Of a stretch of DNA of 64,000 bases, positions 17,314 through 25,862 are shown one piece after another. The DNA comes from Pseudomonadota bacterium (GTDB lineage: Bacteria > Pseudomonadota > Alphaproteobacteria > Rhizobiales > Xanthobacteraceae). The notes below the pieces were generated by a model. The model was not told the origin of the DNA. It was given only the letters and a program-made list of their open reading frames with translations, and made no database searches. The stretch lies in contig JAFAFP010000100.1 of the NCBI GenBank assembly GCA_023423415.1, forward strand, positions 1 to 64,000, written 5' to 3'. Every line of letters starts with the position of its first letter. The first letter of the stretch is position 1. The position numbers and the translations under genes are program-made.

Positions 17314-19088
17314 TTCTTCTCACCTGCGTGGGCCATTTCGATGAGATACTTCTGCATGTCCCAGGCGCCGGTCGGACAACGCTCGGCGCACAGACCGCAA
17401 TGCAGACACACATCCTCGTCCTTCACCATGACGCGGCCGGTCTTGAGATTGTCGGCGACGTAAAGGTCCTGGGTGAGGTTATTCGCCGGCGCACTCAGCC
17501 GCTGGCGCAACTCCGCTTCCTCGCCATTCTGCGTGAAGGTGATGCAGTCCATCGGGCAGATATCGACGCAGGCGTCGCATTCGATGCAGAGCTGGCCGGT
17601 GAACACCGTCTGCACATCGCAATTCAGGCAGCGATGCGCTTCGCCGAGCGCCAGCTTGATGTCGAAGCCGAGTTCGACCTCGGCCTTGATGTCGCGCAGT
17701 GCGACGGTCTTTTCCCGCAGCGGAACGGCAAAACGCTTATCCAGCGTAATGTCATTGTCATACGACCATTCGTGGATGCCCATCTTCTGGCTTTCGATCT
17801 CCACGTGCGGCAGCGGCCGCTCGGTGATGTCCTCGCCGGACAGCATCTTGTGGATCGACAGCGCGGCATCGTGGCCGTGCGCCACCGCCCAGATGATGTT
17901 TTTCGGCCCGAACGCGGCATCGCCACCGAAGAATACTTTCGGGTTGGTCGATACGAACGTCTTCTCGTCGACCACCGGCATGTTCCACTTGTCGAATTCA
18001 ATGCCGATGTCCCGTTCGATCCAGGGGTAAGCATTCTCCTGACCGACAGCGACAAGAACGTCGTCGCAAGGGAAGTGCTCATCGGGCTCGCCAGAAGGAA
18101 CGAGCTTGCGGCGGCCCTTGTCGTCGTACTCGGCCTTCACCTTCTCGAAGGTGATGCCGGTGAGTTTGCCATTCTCGTGCGTGAAGGCTTTCGGCACGAG
18201 ATAGTTGAAGATCGGAATGTCCTCGTGCATGGCGTCTTCCTTCTCCCAGGGAGACGCCTTCATCTCTTCGAAGCCGGATCGCACGACGACCTTCACATCC
18301 TCGCCGCCGAGACGTCGGGCGGACCGGCAGCAATCCATCGCGGTATTGCCGCCGCCGAGCACGATCACGCGCTTGCCGATCTTGTCGACGTGACCGAATG
18401 CGATCGAGGACAGCCAGTCGATGCCGATATGAACATTCTTGGCCGCGTCCTTGCGGCCGGGGATATCGAGATCGCGGCCGCGCGGCGCGCCGGAGCCGAC
18501 AAACACGGCATCGTAATTATCCGCGAGCAGCGCCTTCAGGCTGTCGACGCGCTGGCCGCCGCGAAACTCCACGCCGAGATCGAGGATGTAGCCGGTCTCT
18601 TCATCGATCACCGAATCCGGCAGCCGGAACTTCGGGATCTGCGTGCGCATCATGCCGCCGGCATTCGGATCGCCGTCGAACACCACGCACTCATAACCGA
18701 GCGGCGCCAGATCGCGCGCGACGGTGAGCGAGGCGGGGCCGCCGCCAACCAGAGCGATGCGCTTGCCATTCTTGACACGCGCCTTCTTTGGCATCCGCCC
18801 GCTGACATCGTCTTTATAGTCAGCCGCGACGCGCTTGAGCCGGCAGATCGCAACAGGATCCTTTTCAACGCGGCCGCGGCGGCAGGCCGGTTCGCACGGT
18901 CGGTCGCAGGTGCGCCCGAGGATTCCCGGAAACACGTTTGACTTCCAGTTGACCATGTAGGCGTCGGAATACCGACCTTGTGCGATCAGCCGGATATATT
19001 CGGGAACGGGCGTATGCGCGGGGCATGCCCATTGGCAATCCACGACCTTGTGGAAGTAATTGGGGTCATCGATGTTGGTAAGTTTCAT
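17286..19088 (-). CDS. GltD-like FAD oxidoreductase with ferredoxin-type 4Fe-4S domain, electron partner of KorAB
   Basis: The 600-residue protein resembles the glutamate synthase small chain: an N-terminal 4Fe-4S domain (Cys18, 22, 61, 65, 69), an FAD site (VGGGPASLTVARDL, near 115), an NAD(P) site (VIVLGGGNTAMDCCRSARRLG) and GGDAAFGPKNIIWAVAHG. A C-terminal double ferredoxin domain carries CIECDACVDICP and CLHCGLCAERCP. It starts the operon with korAB, so it most likely moves electrons between KorAB ferredoxin clusters and NAD(P). The ATG at 19088 was chosen over a frame opening 32 codons earlier because those residues look untranslated and the family begins near MKLTNIDDP. Confidence 0.92.
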   Translation of the reverse strand: MKLTNIDDPNYFHKVVDCQWACPAHTPVPEYIRLIAQGRYSDAYMVNWKSNVFPGILGRTCDRPCEPACRRGRVEKDPVAICRLKRVAADYKDDVSGRMPKKARVKNGKRIALVGGGPASLTVARDLAPLGYECVVFDGDPNAGGMMRTQIPKFRLPDSVIDEETGYILDLGVEFRGGQRVDSLKALLADNYDAVFVGSGAPRGRDLDIPGRKDAAKNVHIGIDWLSSIAFGHVDKIGKRVIVLGGGNTAMDCCRSARRLGGEDVKVVVRSGFEEMKASPWEKEDAMHEDIPIFNYLVPKAFTHENGKLTGITFEKVKAEYDDKGRRKLVPSGEPDEHFPCDDVLVAVGQENAYPWIERDIGIEFDKWNMPVVDEKTFVSTNPKVFFGGDAAFGPKNIIWAVAHGHDAALSIHKMLSGEDITERPLPHVEIESQKMGIHEWSYDNDITLDKRFAVPLREKTVALRDIKAEVELGFDIKLALGEAHRCLNCDVQTVFTGQLCIECDACVDICPMDCITFTQNGEEAELRQRLSAPANNLTQDLYVADNLKTGRVMVKDEDVCLHCGLCAERCPTGAWDMQKYLIEMAHAGEKKCQLARSAA

Positions 19089-19345
19089 CGACTCCTCTCG
19101 CGCGCGTCCCGGAGCCGTTCGGCTCCCTGCTTTGCGTCGGGACCGGCGAGCCTTGAAAGGCAAGCTGGCATTTCCAATCCCCATAAGGCGCTATTGTTTG
19201 CGCCCGTCAGGCCGGCTTGTTATGCGCCGACTCCAAGGCAGATTTTAGTCACTCCAATGAACAATTACCACCCACCCGTCCCTGAAGCACTTGACGTTAC
19301 TCAATTGTGCGATGCACAAGTTTTTCACATGGAGGAAGACGAAGG

Positions 19346-20047
19346 TTGAAACTGATCATTTTCGATTGCGACGGCACGCTGGTCGACAGCCAGCACATGA
19401 TTTGCGCCGCCATGCAGCGCGCGTATGACGCGCATGCAATCATGTGTCCGCCGCGGGACAAGGTCTTGTCGATTGTCGGGCTTTCGCTGCGGGAAGCGTT
19501 CGAGGTGCTGGGGCGCGGCCATGAGACATTCCCGTTTGACGGGATGATCGAACAATACAAGCAGGCGTTCTTCGACCTGCGACATTCGGTCGAGCACCAT
19601 GAGCCGCTTTATGCCGGAGCGCGCGATACTGTCCTTGCTCTGAGCGGTCGCACCGATTGCATGCTCGGTATTGCCACTGGCAAGTCGCAGCGCGGCGTGC
19701 GCGCGATCCTGACGCATCACGATTTGCTGTCGCATTTTGCGACCATCAAGACGGCCGATGATGCGCCGTCGAAGCCGCATCCCGGCATGATCCTGGACGC
19801 GATGCGCGAGACGGGCGCTGAGCCGCACGACACCGTGATGATCGGCGACACGACTTATGACATCGAAATGGCTCGCGCCGCGGGCGTGACGTCGATCGGC
19901 GTCACCTGGGGCTATCATGCGCCGTCAGCGTTGCGTGCGGCCGGTGCAACGCATCTCGTCGACAGCTTTGACAATGCCCGTTCGCTTCTTCAGCGGTTGT
20001 GCGGGGGCAACGAAGCTAAGCATAGCGATTTGCGCCCGGCGCTTTAG
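19346..20047 (+). CDS. HAD-superfamily hydrolase, phosphoglycolate phosphatase-like
   Basis: 233 residues with all HAD motifs: motif I FDCDGTLVDS (nucleophile Asp7), motif II Thr in GIATGKSQRG, the Lys of SKPHPGM and motif IV MIGDTTYDIEMARAAG. The cap is a small alpha-helical C1 type, as in Gph-like phosphatases; it probably hydrolyses small phosphorylated metabolites. The start is taken as the TTG at 19346, which places KLIIFDCDG at the N-terminus as usual and has GGAGGA about 10 nt upstream; an ATG at 19307 would add 13 residues. A 30-codon open frame ends in the TTGA overlap at this start (see findings). Confidence 0.9.
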   Translation: MKLIIFDCDGTLVDSQHMICAAMQRAYDAHAIMCPPRDKVLSIVGLSLREAFEVLGRGHETFPFDGMIEQYKQAFFDLRHSVEHHEPLYAGARDTVLALSGRTDCMLGIATGKSQRGVRAILTHHDLLSHFATIKTADDAPSKPHPGMILDAMRETGAEPHDTVMIGDTTYDIEMARAAGVTSIGVTWGYHAPSALRAAGATHLVDSFDNARSLLQRLCGGNEAKHSDLRPAL

Positions 20048-20102
20048 CCCGATGTGACAATGATGTGTGCGCGGGCTGGCAGGTTTCATTCGGCATATTG
20101 AA

Positions 20103-20121
20103 ACCGTCTTGATAAGACGGT
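20103..20121. promoter_or_regulatory. Inverted repeat upstream of the SulP transporter gene
   Basis: Perfect 8-bp inverted repeat ACCGTCTT / AAGACGGT with a 3-nt spacer, 30 bp before the ATG of the transporter gene and 55 bp after the HAD gene. No T-tract follows, so an operator is more likely than a terminator. No cognate regulator is identifiable. Confidence 0.45.
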
Positions 20122-20151
20122 CAGTGGAATCAAAGATAATTTCAGCATGGC

Positions 20152-22359
20152 ATGACGACGGACGCGCCGCGGGGCAAACCCACACCAACCGGCTTTCTCC
20201 CAGCAATACGTGAAGTTGGTGCCGGTATTGTCGCCGCATGTCTTGCGCTGCCGTTATGCGTTTCGGCCGGCGTTCTGGTTTATGCGCCGCTCGGGAGCGA
20301 GTTCGCCTCGCGCGGGGCGCAGGCCGGCTTGATGTGCGCCGTCATCGGCGGAATTGTCGCGGCGCTGGTGCGACGTTCCTCCTTCATCATGTCATTTCCG
20401 ACAACGCCCATTGCCCTCGTGCAAGCGAGCATTGGTGCGTCGGTGCTGGCCAGCATCGATGGCGACGTCGCTGCGGCCATCGCGGCGATGCCGGTCCTCG
20501 TGGTGATGGTCGGCCTGTGGCAGATCCTGTTCGGCGCAACCGGCCTGTCGCGCATCATCAAGTTCACGCCGTATCCGGTCGTGGCCGGCTTCGTCTCCGG
20601 CGTCGGACTGTTGATCGCAATCCATCAGGTGCCACCGTTCTTTGGCGCCGCATCGTTCTCTGCACTGGCGTCCGATATCGTGACCTGGCAATTGTCGCGG
20701 CCGCTGGTGCCGCTGTTCGGTGCTGCCCTTGTTCTGGCGATGCTGGCGATCGGGCGATGGGCGCCCAGCGCGCCGAACCTGCTGATCGGTCTCGTCGGCG
20801 GCTACCTGATCTACCACGGCCTCACGACCGTAGATCCTGGCATCGATCTTGGACCGATCATCGGAACGGCGGCGGTGACAGGCCTTACGAACTGGCCGTT
20901 CTTCGATCCCGGTCTGCTGACGCAGGTGCTCTTCGATATGGGAGCCGTGTCGCTCCTGATCTTCGGCTCGCTCACACTCGCGTTGCTCGGCACGTTCGAT
21001 ACCTTCTTTGCGATGCGCTCGGCACAGCATCTCGCGGACATACCGGTTGCGCCGCGCCGTGACATTATCGGGCAGGGTGTCGGTAATCTGGCGGCCGCGC
21101 TGAGTGGCGGCCTTGCGATATCCACGTCGCTGTCGGTCTCGACCGCCAATTTCAAGGCTGGCGGCCGCACGCGGCTGTCGACCCTCTGCGCGGCGATCGT
21201 GCTCGGCGCCGGCGTGCTGCTGCTGAGCGATGTGATCTTCTCGCTGCCGGTGGTGCTGCTGGCGGCAATCCTGCTCGTGGCGTCGTTCCGCGTCTTCGAT
21301 CAATGGACCGTGGTGATGTTGCGCGACGCTTTCAGCGCCGAAGCCCGCGAGGACCGTCACCGCGCGCGCTTCAATCTCGCGATCGTCCTTGCGGTATTGC
21401 TGGCGACTGTGTTCGGCCAGCCGGTGATCGGTGCGAGTGTCGGCGTGGCCCTGTCATGCGTGATCTTCATCACGCAGATGAGCCGGCCGATCATCGGCAA
21501 GCACTTCGACGGCTCCGGTGCGCGATCCAAACGCGTGCGCTCACGCCGGGAACTGGAAGCGTTGCAGGGTGCCGCCGCGGAGATCGCGCTTCTGGAATTG
21601 CAGGGCGTGCTGTTTTTCGGCAATGCCGACAATCTCTCGATTGAACTGCGCCGCGTCGCCGACACGGCGACCATCATCATTCTCGACATGCGGCGGGTTG
21701 CCGACATTGATGCGTCCGGCGTCACCGCACTTCAGCATCTTGCGGCCAAGCTGCGTTCCGAGGGCAAGGTGCTGGTGGCCTGCCGCGCCGGTGCAAAATA
21801 TGCGCGCGTCACCGAGGCGGCGCTCGGCGCCGAGCCGGGCCTGTTCCCGGCGCGCGATCAGGCGCTGGAATGGGCCGAGGAGCGGGTGCTGTCGCGCCTG
21901 ACCGGGGACCGGGCCGCAAACGAGGTCGCGTTGCAGGACTGCGATCTTGCCCAGCGCCTGACCCCGGCGCAGATCGGGGTATTGCAGGCCCATGTTCGGG
22001 CCGAGGCCTATCCGCAGGCAGCCATGCTGTGCCGCGTCGGCGATGCCTCGGATCAGCTCTGGATTGTCAGTCGCGGCAGTGTCGGGATTCGCGTTCCGGC
22101 TGGCAATGCCGACATCAGGCTGGCGAGCCTTGGTCCTGGCTGTTCGGTCGGCGAAATGGGGCTTCTCGACAAGCGGTCGCGGTCAGCCGATGTCTTTGCG
22201 GAAACCGCTGTCGATGCCTATGTCATGACGGCACGCGATTTCGACGTGATTCTGAACGATCATCCGGCGATCGGTCAGGTGATCCTTGCGAATATCGCGC
22301 GCCAGTTGGCGCAGAGACTGCGGGTCACCTCCGAAGATCTCCGCCTTGCGGATCAATGA
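20152..22359 (+). CDS. SulP-family anion transporter with STAS and cyclic-nucleotide-binding domains
   Basis: 735 residues. The first ~430 form the SulP membrane domain (FTPYPVVAGFVSGVGLLIAIHQ and ten or more hydrophobic segments). A STAS domain follows (about 475-560, ELQGVLFFGNADNL and DMRRVADIDASGVTAL). The C-terminal ~120 are a cNMP-binding domain (VGDASDQLWIVSRGSVGIRV, VGEMGLLDKRSRSADV). SulP proteins carry sulfate, bicarbonate or dicarboxylates; the cNMP module suggests ligand gating of transport. The substrate is not evident. Its stop overlaps the ATP12 start (ATGA). Confidence 0.92.
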   Translation: MTTDAPRGKPTPTGFLPAIREVGAGIVAACLALPLCVSAGVLVYAPLGSEFASRGAQAGLMCAVIGGIVAALVRRSSFIMSFPTTPIALVQASIGASVLASIDGDVAAAIAAMPVLVVMVGLWQILFGATGLSRIIKFTPYPVVAGFVSGVGLLIAIHQVPPFFGAASFSALASDIVTWQLSRPLVPLFGAALVLAMLAIGRWAPSAPNLLIGLVGGYLIYHGLTTVDPGIDLGPIIGTAAVTGLTNWPFFDPGLLTQVLFDMGAVSLLIFGSLTLALLGTFDTFFAMRSAQHLADIPVAPRRDIIGQGVGNLAAALSGGLAISTSLSVSTANFKAGGRTRLSTLCAAIVLGAGVLLLSDVIFSLPVVLLAAILLVASFRVFDQWTVVMLRDAFSAEAREDRHRARFNLAIVLAVLLATVFGQPVIGASVGVALSCVIFITQMSRPIIGKHFDGSGARSKRVRSRRELEALQGAAAEIALLELQGVLFFGNADNLSIELRRVADTATIIILDMRRVADIDASGVTALQHLAAKLRSEGKVLVACRAGAKYARVTEAALGAEPGLFPARDQALEWAEERVLSRLTGDRAANEVALQDCDLAQRLTPAQIGVLQAHVRAEAYPQAAMLCRVGDASDQLWIVSRGSVGIRVPAGNADIRLASLGPGCSVGEMGLLDKRSRSADVFAETAVDAYVMTARDFDVILNDHPAIGQVILANIARQLAQRLRVTSEDLRLADQ

Positions 22360-23144
22360 CGGCGAGCGGCATGCGCGACATTTTCGAAGATATCTTCAAG
22401 AACGATCCGCTCGACCCGATGGAAGCGGCGCGGCGCAATGTGCGGCCTTCCTTGCGCAAGCGTTTCTATGAGTCCGCCGGTGTGGCGCAGAATGGCGATC
22501 TGTTCGAAGTGACGCTGGACGGCAAGCCGGTTCGTACGCCGTCCCGCCGCCCGCTTGCGACACCGTCGCATGATTTGTCGCAAGCCATCGCCAATGAGTG
22601 GCAGGCACAGACCGATGTGATCGACCCGGCCAACATGCCGCTGACGCGTCTTGCGAACTCGATTATCGACGGCGTCGCCGATGCGCCCGAACTGGTGCGC
22701 GACGAGATCGTCAAATATCTCGGTTCGGATCTGTTATTCTACCGCGCTGACGGACCTGAGCGGTTGATCGAGCGTCAGGCCGCCGCCTGGGATCCCGTTG
22801 TGGGCTGGGCCGCTCAAGATCTCGGTGCCCGCTTCATCATGGTTGAGGGCGTGGTCTTTGCCGCGCAGCCGAACGAAGCGGTGAAGGCCGCCAGCAATGC
22901 TATTCCGACCGATGCGTGGCGGCTCGGTGCGGCACATTCGGTGATGACGCTGACCGGTTCCGCCTTGCTCGCACTCGCCGTGGCGCACGACGCCGTTTCC
23001 GAGGACGAAGCCTGGAAAGCCGCGCATGTGGACGAAGACTGGCAGATGGAGCAATGGGGCCGCGATGCGCTGGCAATGCAGCGCAGGGATTACCGCTTTG
23101 CCGAGATGAAAGCGGCAGCGGCAGTTTTGAAAGCCATTCGTTAG
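22356..23144 (+). CDS. ATP12-family F1-ATPase assembly chaperone
   Basis: 262 residues matching the ATP12 chaperone of alphaproteobacteria and mitochondria, which binds the F1 alpha subunit during assembly. Recognisable segments are KRFYESAGVAQNGDLFEVTLDGKPVRTP in parts, LATPSHDLSQAIANEWQAQ, DPANMPLTRLANSIID and SDLLFYRADGPERL, ending with the helix YRFAEMKAAAAVL. The ATG at 22356 overlaps the transporter stop; a second ATG at 22371 is possible. In relatives the gene is not beside atp genes, so this position is not unusual. Confidence 0.94.
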   Translation: MTASGMRDIFEDIFKNDPLDPMEAARRNVRPSLRKRFYESAGVAQNGDLFEVTLDGKPVRTPSRRPLATPSHDLSQAIANEWQAQTDVIDPANMPLTRLANSIIDGVADAPELVRDEIVKYLGSDLLFYRADGPERLIERQAAAWDPVVGWAAQDLGARFIMVEGVVFAAQPNEAVKAASNAIPTDAWRLGAAHSVMTLTGSALLALAVAHDAVSEDEAWKAAHVDEDWQMEQWGRDALAMQRRDYRFAEMKAAAAVLKAIR

Positions 23145-23222
23145 GGCGAACGTACAGGCTTGCTGGGATTTTGGGAGCCCGCGGTCACGATTGCGCCATA
23201 ACATCAGGCTTCCTGCAGACCC

Positions 23223-24047
23223 ATGAACATGATCGATCGTCGAAGCTTCGTCGTCGCCCTGGCTGGTGCTGTTGCTTGCCCCTCCATCGTCAATGCGTCG
23301 CCGAATTTTGAACTGAAAGCCGACATGGCGGCGCGTTTTAGCGAGGCGGGCACGGAAGGTGTTTTTGCGGTCTTGCGTCTGCGCGACAACAAGCTGATCG
23401 CGACTGACGAAGGCCGCATGCGACAGCCGTTCATTCCGGCATCGACCTTCAAGGTCCCGCATGCGCTGATCGCCTTGGAAACCGGCGTCGTTGCCGATGC
23501 CGACAAGGAGATCATTCATTGGGACGGGCAGGTGCGATCGATCGATGCCTGGAACAAGGACCATACCTTGCGTAGCGCCATGGCGGTGTCGGCTGTGCCC
23601 GTGTATCAGCAGATCGCCCGCCGGATCGGATCCGAGCGCATGCAGAAATATCTTGATGCGTTTCAATACGGCAATCGCGAGATCGGCTCGGTCATCGACC
23701 GCTTCTGGCTTGACGGGCCGCTGCGCATTTCCGCCCTGGAGCAGATCGATTTCTTCGACAAGCTGCGTCGCGGCGATCTGCCGGTCTCGGCGCGCAACAT
23801 CGGCATTGTCCGCGACATCATCCCGTCGGAGACGATTTCTGGTGGCTTCATTCGCGCAAAGACCGGCGCCATCGGCATCGATGGCACACCCGGCGAAAAG
23901 ACCACCCTGGGCTGGCTTGCCGGCTATGTGGATCGTGGCGAGGATTCGTCGATCTTTGCGATGAATATCGATATTCGCAGTCCGACCGATCTGGCGCGCC
24001 GGATGTCGATCACGAAATCGATCCTGGGAGAACTTGGAGCGATCTAG
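23223..24047 (+). CDS. Class D (OXA-type) beta-lactamase
   Basis: 274 residues with the full class D active-site set: Ser74-Thr-Phe-Lys77 (PASTFKVPHAL), the SxV motif Ser123-Ala-Val125 followed by PVYQQIARRIG, YGN at 149-151, Trp162 in WLDGPLRIS and Lys213-Thr-Gly215. These predict a working serine beta-lactamase using a carbamylated Lys77. The N-terminus MNMIDRRSFVVALAGAVA is an export signal with a twin-arginine-like RRSF. No integron, IS or resistance neighbours are seen, so it looks like a resident chromosomal enzyme. Substrate range cannot be read from sequence. Confidence 0.94.
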   Translation: MNMIDRRSFVVALAGAVACPSIVNASPNFELKADMAARFSEAGTEGVFAVLRLRDNKLIATDEGRMRQPFIPASTFKVPHALIALETGVVADADKEIIHWDGQVRSIDAWNKDHTLRSAMAVSAVPVYQQIARRIGSERMQKYLDAFQYGNREIGSVIDRFWLDGPLRISALEQIDFFDKLRRGDLPVSARNIGIVRDIIPSETISGGFIRAKTGAIGIDGTPGEKTTLGWLAGYVDRGEDSSIFAMNIDIRSPTDLARRMSITKSILGELGAI

Positions 24048-24071
24048 TTTTGCTTGGCCCTTGTGCCGCTC

Positions 24072-24152
24072 GTCCCCCCGCGGAGGCGGGGACCCAGCGA
24101 CACAAGATACAGCGAGCCCTATTACTCTGGATTCCCGCTTTCGCGGGAATGA
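24072..24152. repeat. Extragenic palindromic repeat (two-hairpin type), copy 1
   Basis: Two hairpins in tandem: a GTCCCC..GGGGAC stem followed by CCAG, then TCTGGATTCCCG with CTTTCGCGGGAAT. The same pair of blocks occurs at 35070-35132. It lies between the convergent beta-lactamase and dps genes. Elements of this type are scattered in many Hyphomicrobiales genomes. Confidence 0.8.
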
Positions 24153-24162
24153 GCGGCGGTGA

Positions 24163-24681
24163 CTACTGCCCCGTTGCCGTCGCCGGGCGACCGCTTTCGT
24201 ACAGGAACCACACGCGCTTCTCGGCCTCGTCGATGAAGTTCTCGAGCAAGCTCGCTGTTGCGATATCGCCATGCTCGTCGCAGAGGTCGTGGACCTGGCG
24301 CATCGCCGCGATACAGCGCTGGTTATCCTCGCGCAATTCGGCCAGCATGTCCTGCGCGTCCACATACGGTGCATCATTGTCCGTGAGCCGTTGCTGGCGT
24401 GCGATATCGCCGATCGAGCGCAAGGTGGTGCCGCCGATCTTGCGCACCCGTTCGGCGATGACGTCGGTCATGGCGAAGATCTCGTCGCTTTGTTCGTCGA
24501 ACATCAGGTGGTAGTCCCGGAAATTCGGGCCACTGACATGCCAATGGAAATTCTTGGTCTTCAGATAGAGCGCAAATGTATCGGCCAGAAGTGCGTTCAG
24601 GGCTCCGCTCAGGTCCGTTGTGGCATTGGCGCCAAGATCGGTCGGGGTGGCGAGGCGGGCTTTGGTTTTCTCTGCGCTCAT
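24163..24681 (-). CDS. dps: Dps ferritin-like DNA-protection protein
   Basis: 172 residues of the Dps family, which forms dodecamers that oxidise and store iron with hydrogen peroxide and shield DNA in starvation. Ferroxidase ligands are visible in KTKNFHWHVSGPNF (His) and FDEQSDEIFAM (Asp, Glu). Length fits. The N-terminus MSAEKTKARLATPTDLG is lysine-poor compared with E. coli Dps, so DNA binding may be weak. The intergenic region to the divergent FliK-like gene is 140 bp. Confidence 0.94.
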   Translation of the reverse strand: MSAEKTKARLATPTDLGANATTDLSGALNALLADTFALYLKTKNFHWHVSGPNFRDYHLMFDEQSDEIFAMTDVIAERVRKIGGTTLRSIGDIARQQRLTDNDAPYVDAQDMLAELREDNQRCIAAMRQVHDLCDEHGDIATASLLENFIDEAEKRVWFLYESGRPATATGQ

Positions 24682-24821
24682 GATGATGCTTTCCGGTAAA
24701 TGGATGGACGGTCGAATAGACTAGACAGGCGTTATGACGCCTATTTGTTCCCAAATGACCGAATGTAGACAGTAAACAGCGCGTTAACGCCCGTTTCACC
24801 CTTCATTCCTAGCATGTGGGA

Positions 24822-25862
24822 ATGACCGCGATCAGTCCGGCCTTGATTCTGAAATCCGCCTTTGGCCATGCTGCGAGCGATTTACTGGCTTCGGCGGCCG
24901 GAAAATCCGTGACATCCGGCGCTGCAACGAGCGCGCCTGTGGTTTCTGCGGACGCGATGCATCCGGGTATCGCCGCCGTCAGGGAGGCTGCTGCCCGGCT
25001 GGTATCGCAGCAGAGCGGCCTCGCACCGTTATACGCAAATCTTGAAACGGCGGTCACACGCTCGGACGTGCCCCAGGCCGTACGTGATGCTGCGCAGGCG
25101 GTGCTGTCATTGCGAGTGGGGACATTGAATGCGAGCGCCGTGAAAAATGCGGTGCTCAACTCCGGTCTGTTCGCGGAGACAATGCTCGCAAATGGAAGCA
25201 CACCGGCAGGTGACATGAAGCTGGCCTTGCTATCGCTACGTCAGGCGCTGCAAGGCTGGCTCGGTCCATCGGTGTCTGGGCGTTCGGCGGCCGCGCCGCT
25301 GCCGCCGCCGCATCGCGGTGCAGCGCCTGTGGCGCAGCAGCCAGTCATGCCGTCGATCGCGATGCTCGACGCGCGGACGGCCGGCATGCATCTGCTTGCC
25401 GAAACCGATGGCGCATTGGCGCGACACACCTTGCTGCAGATTGCGTCGGCGCCGGACGCCGCGGGTCTGCAACAGCAATCGGATACACCGGTCAAATTGA
25501 CCTTGGATATTCCGCTGGCGACGCCGCTCGGCACCGCCATCGTCCAGTTTCAAATCGAGCAGGACGACGCGCGGCAACAGGACAGCGACGCCAGGGACGA
25601 ACGGACATGGCGCATCAACTTGGCGATCGATGTCGAGCCGCTCGGTCCGGTGCGCGCGACTGTGGCGCAAACCGGCGGTCTGACTCATGTTGCCTTTCTG
25701 GCCGAGCGCAGGGAGAGCGCGCAGGCTCTGCGCGACGACTTGCCGATGCTCGAGGCTTCGTTGGCCGATGCAGCGCTTGAGGTCGGCGAGGTCCAATGCC
25801 GAACCGGCAAGCCGCAAAGCTCACCTGCACCCGCAGGCCTGTTCGTGGATCGCGCCTCATGA
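24822..25862 (+). CDS. FliK-like flagellar hook-length control protein
   Basis: 346 residues. The N-terminal ~230 are Ala/Ser-rich and variable, as in FliK. The C-terminal part matches the FliK C-domain pattern: LTLDIPLATPLGTAIVQFQIEQD, then EPLGPVRATVAQTGGLTHVAFLAERRESAQALRDDLPMLEASLADAALEVGEV in successive parts. FliK measures hook length and switches export specificity by contacting the FlhB C-domain. The stop overlaps the next gene, an FlhB C-domain-like protein, by 4 bp; this coupling supports the call. No other flagellar export genes lie nearby. The start could be the GTG two codons earlier. Confidence 0.75.
   Translation: MTAISPALILKSAFGHAASDLLASAAGKSVTSGAATSAPVVSADAMHPGIAAVREAAARLVSQQSGLAPLYANLETAVTRSDVPQAVRDAAQAVLSLRVGTLNASAVKNAVLNSGLFAETMLANGSTPAGDMKLALLSLRQALQGWLGPSVSGRSAAAPLPPPHRGAAPVAQQPVMPSIAMLDARTAGMHLLAETDGALARHTLLQIASAPDAAGLQQQSDTPVKLTLDIPLATPLGTAIVQFQIEQDDARQQDSDARDERTWRINLAIDVEPLGPVRATVAQTGGLTHVAFLAERRESAQALRDDLPMLEASLADAALEVGEVQCRTGKPQSSPAPAGLFVDRAS

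Noticed and set aside
15982..18941. Very long + strand frames opposite the korA and flavoprotein genes (493 and 537 codons)
   Set aside because: Antisense shadows of GC-rich genes; the reverse-strand genes have complete family motifs and overlapping operon starts.
20103..20121. Inverted repeat before the SulP gene as an intrinsic terminator of the HAD gene
   Set aside because: The stem is short, AT/GC-mixed and not followed by a T-run; kept only as a low-confidence regulatory site.
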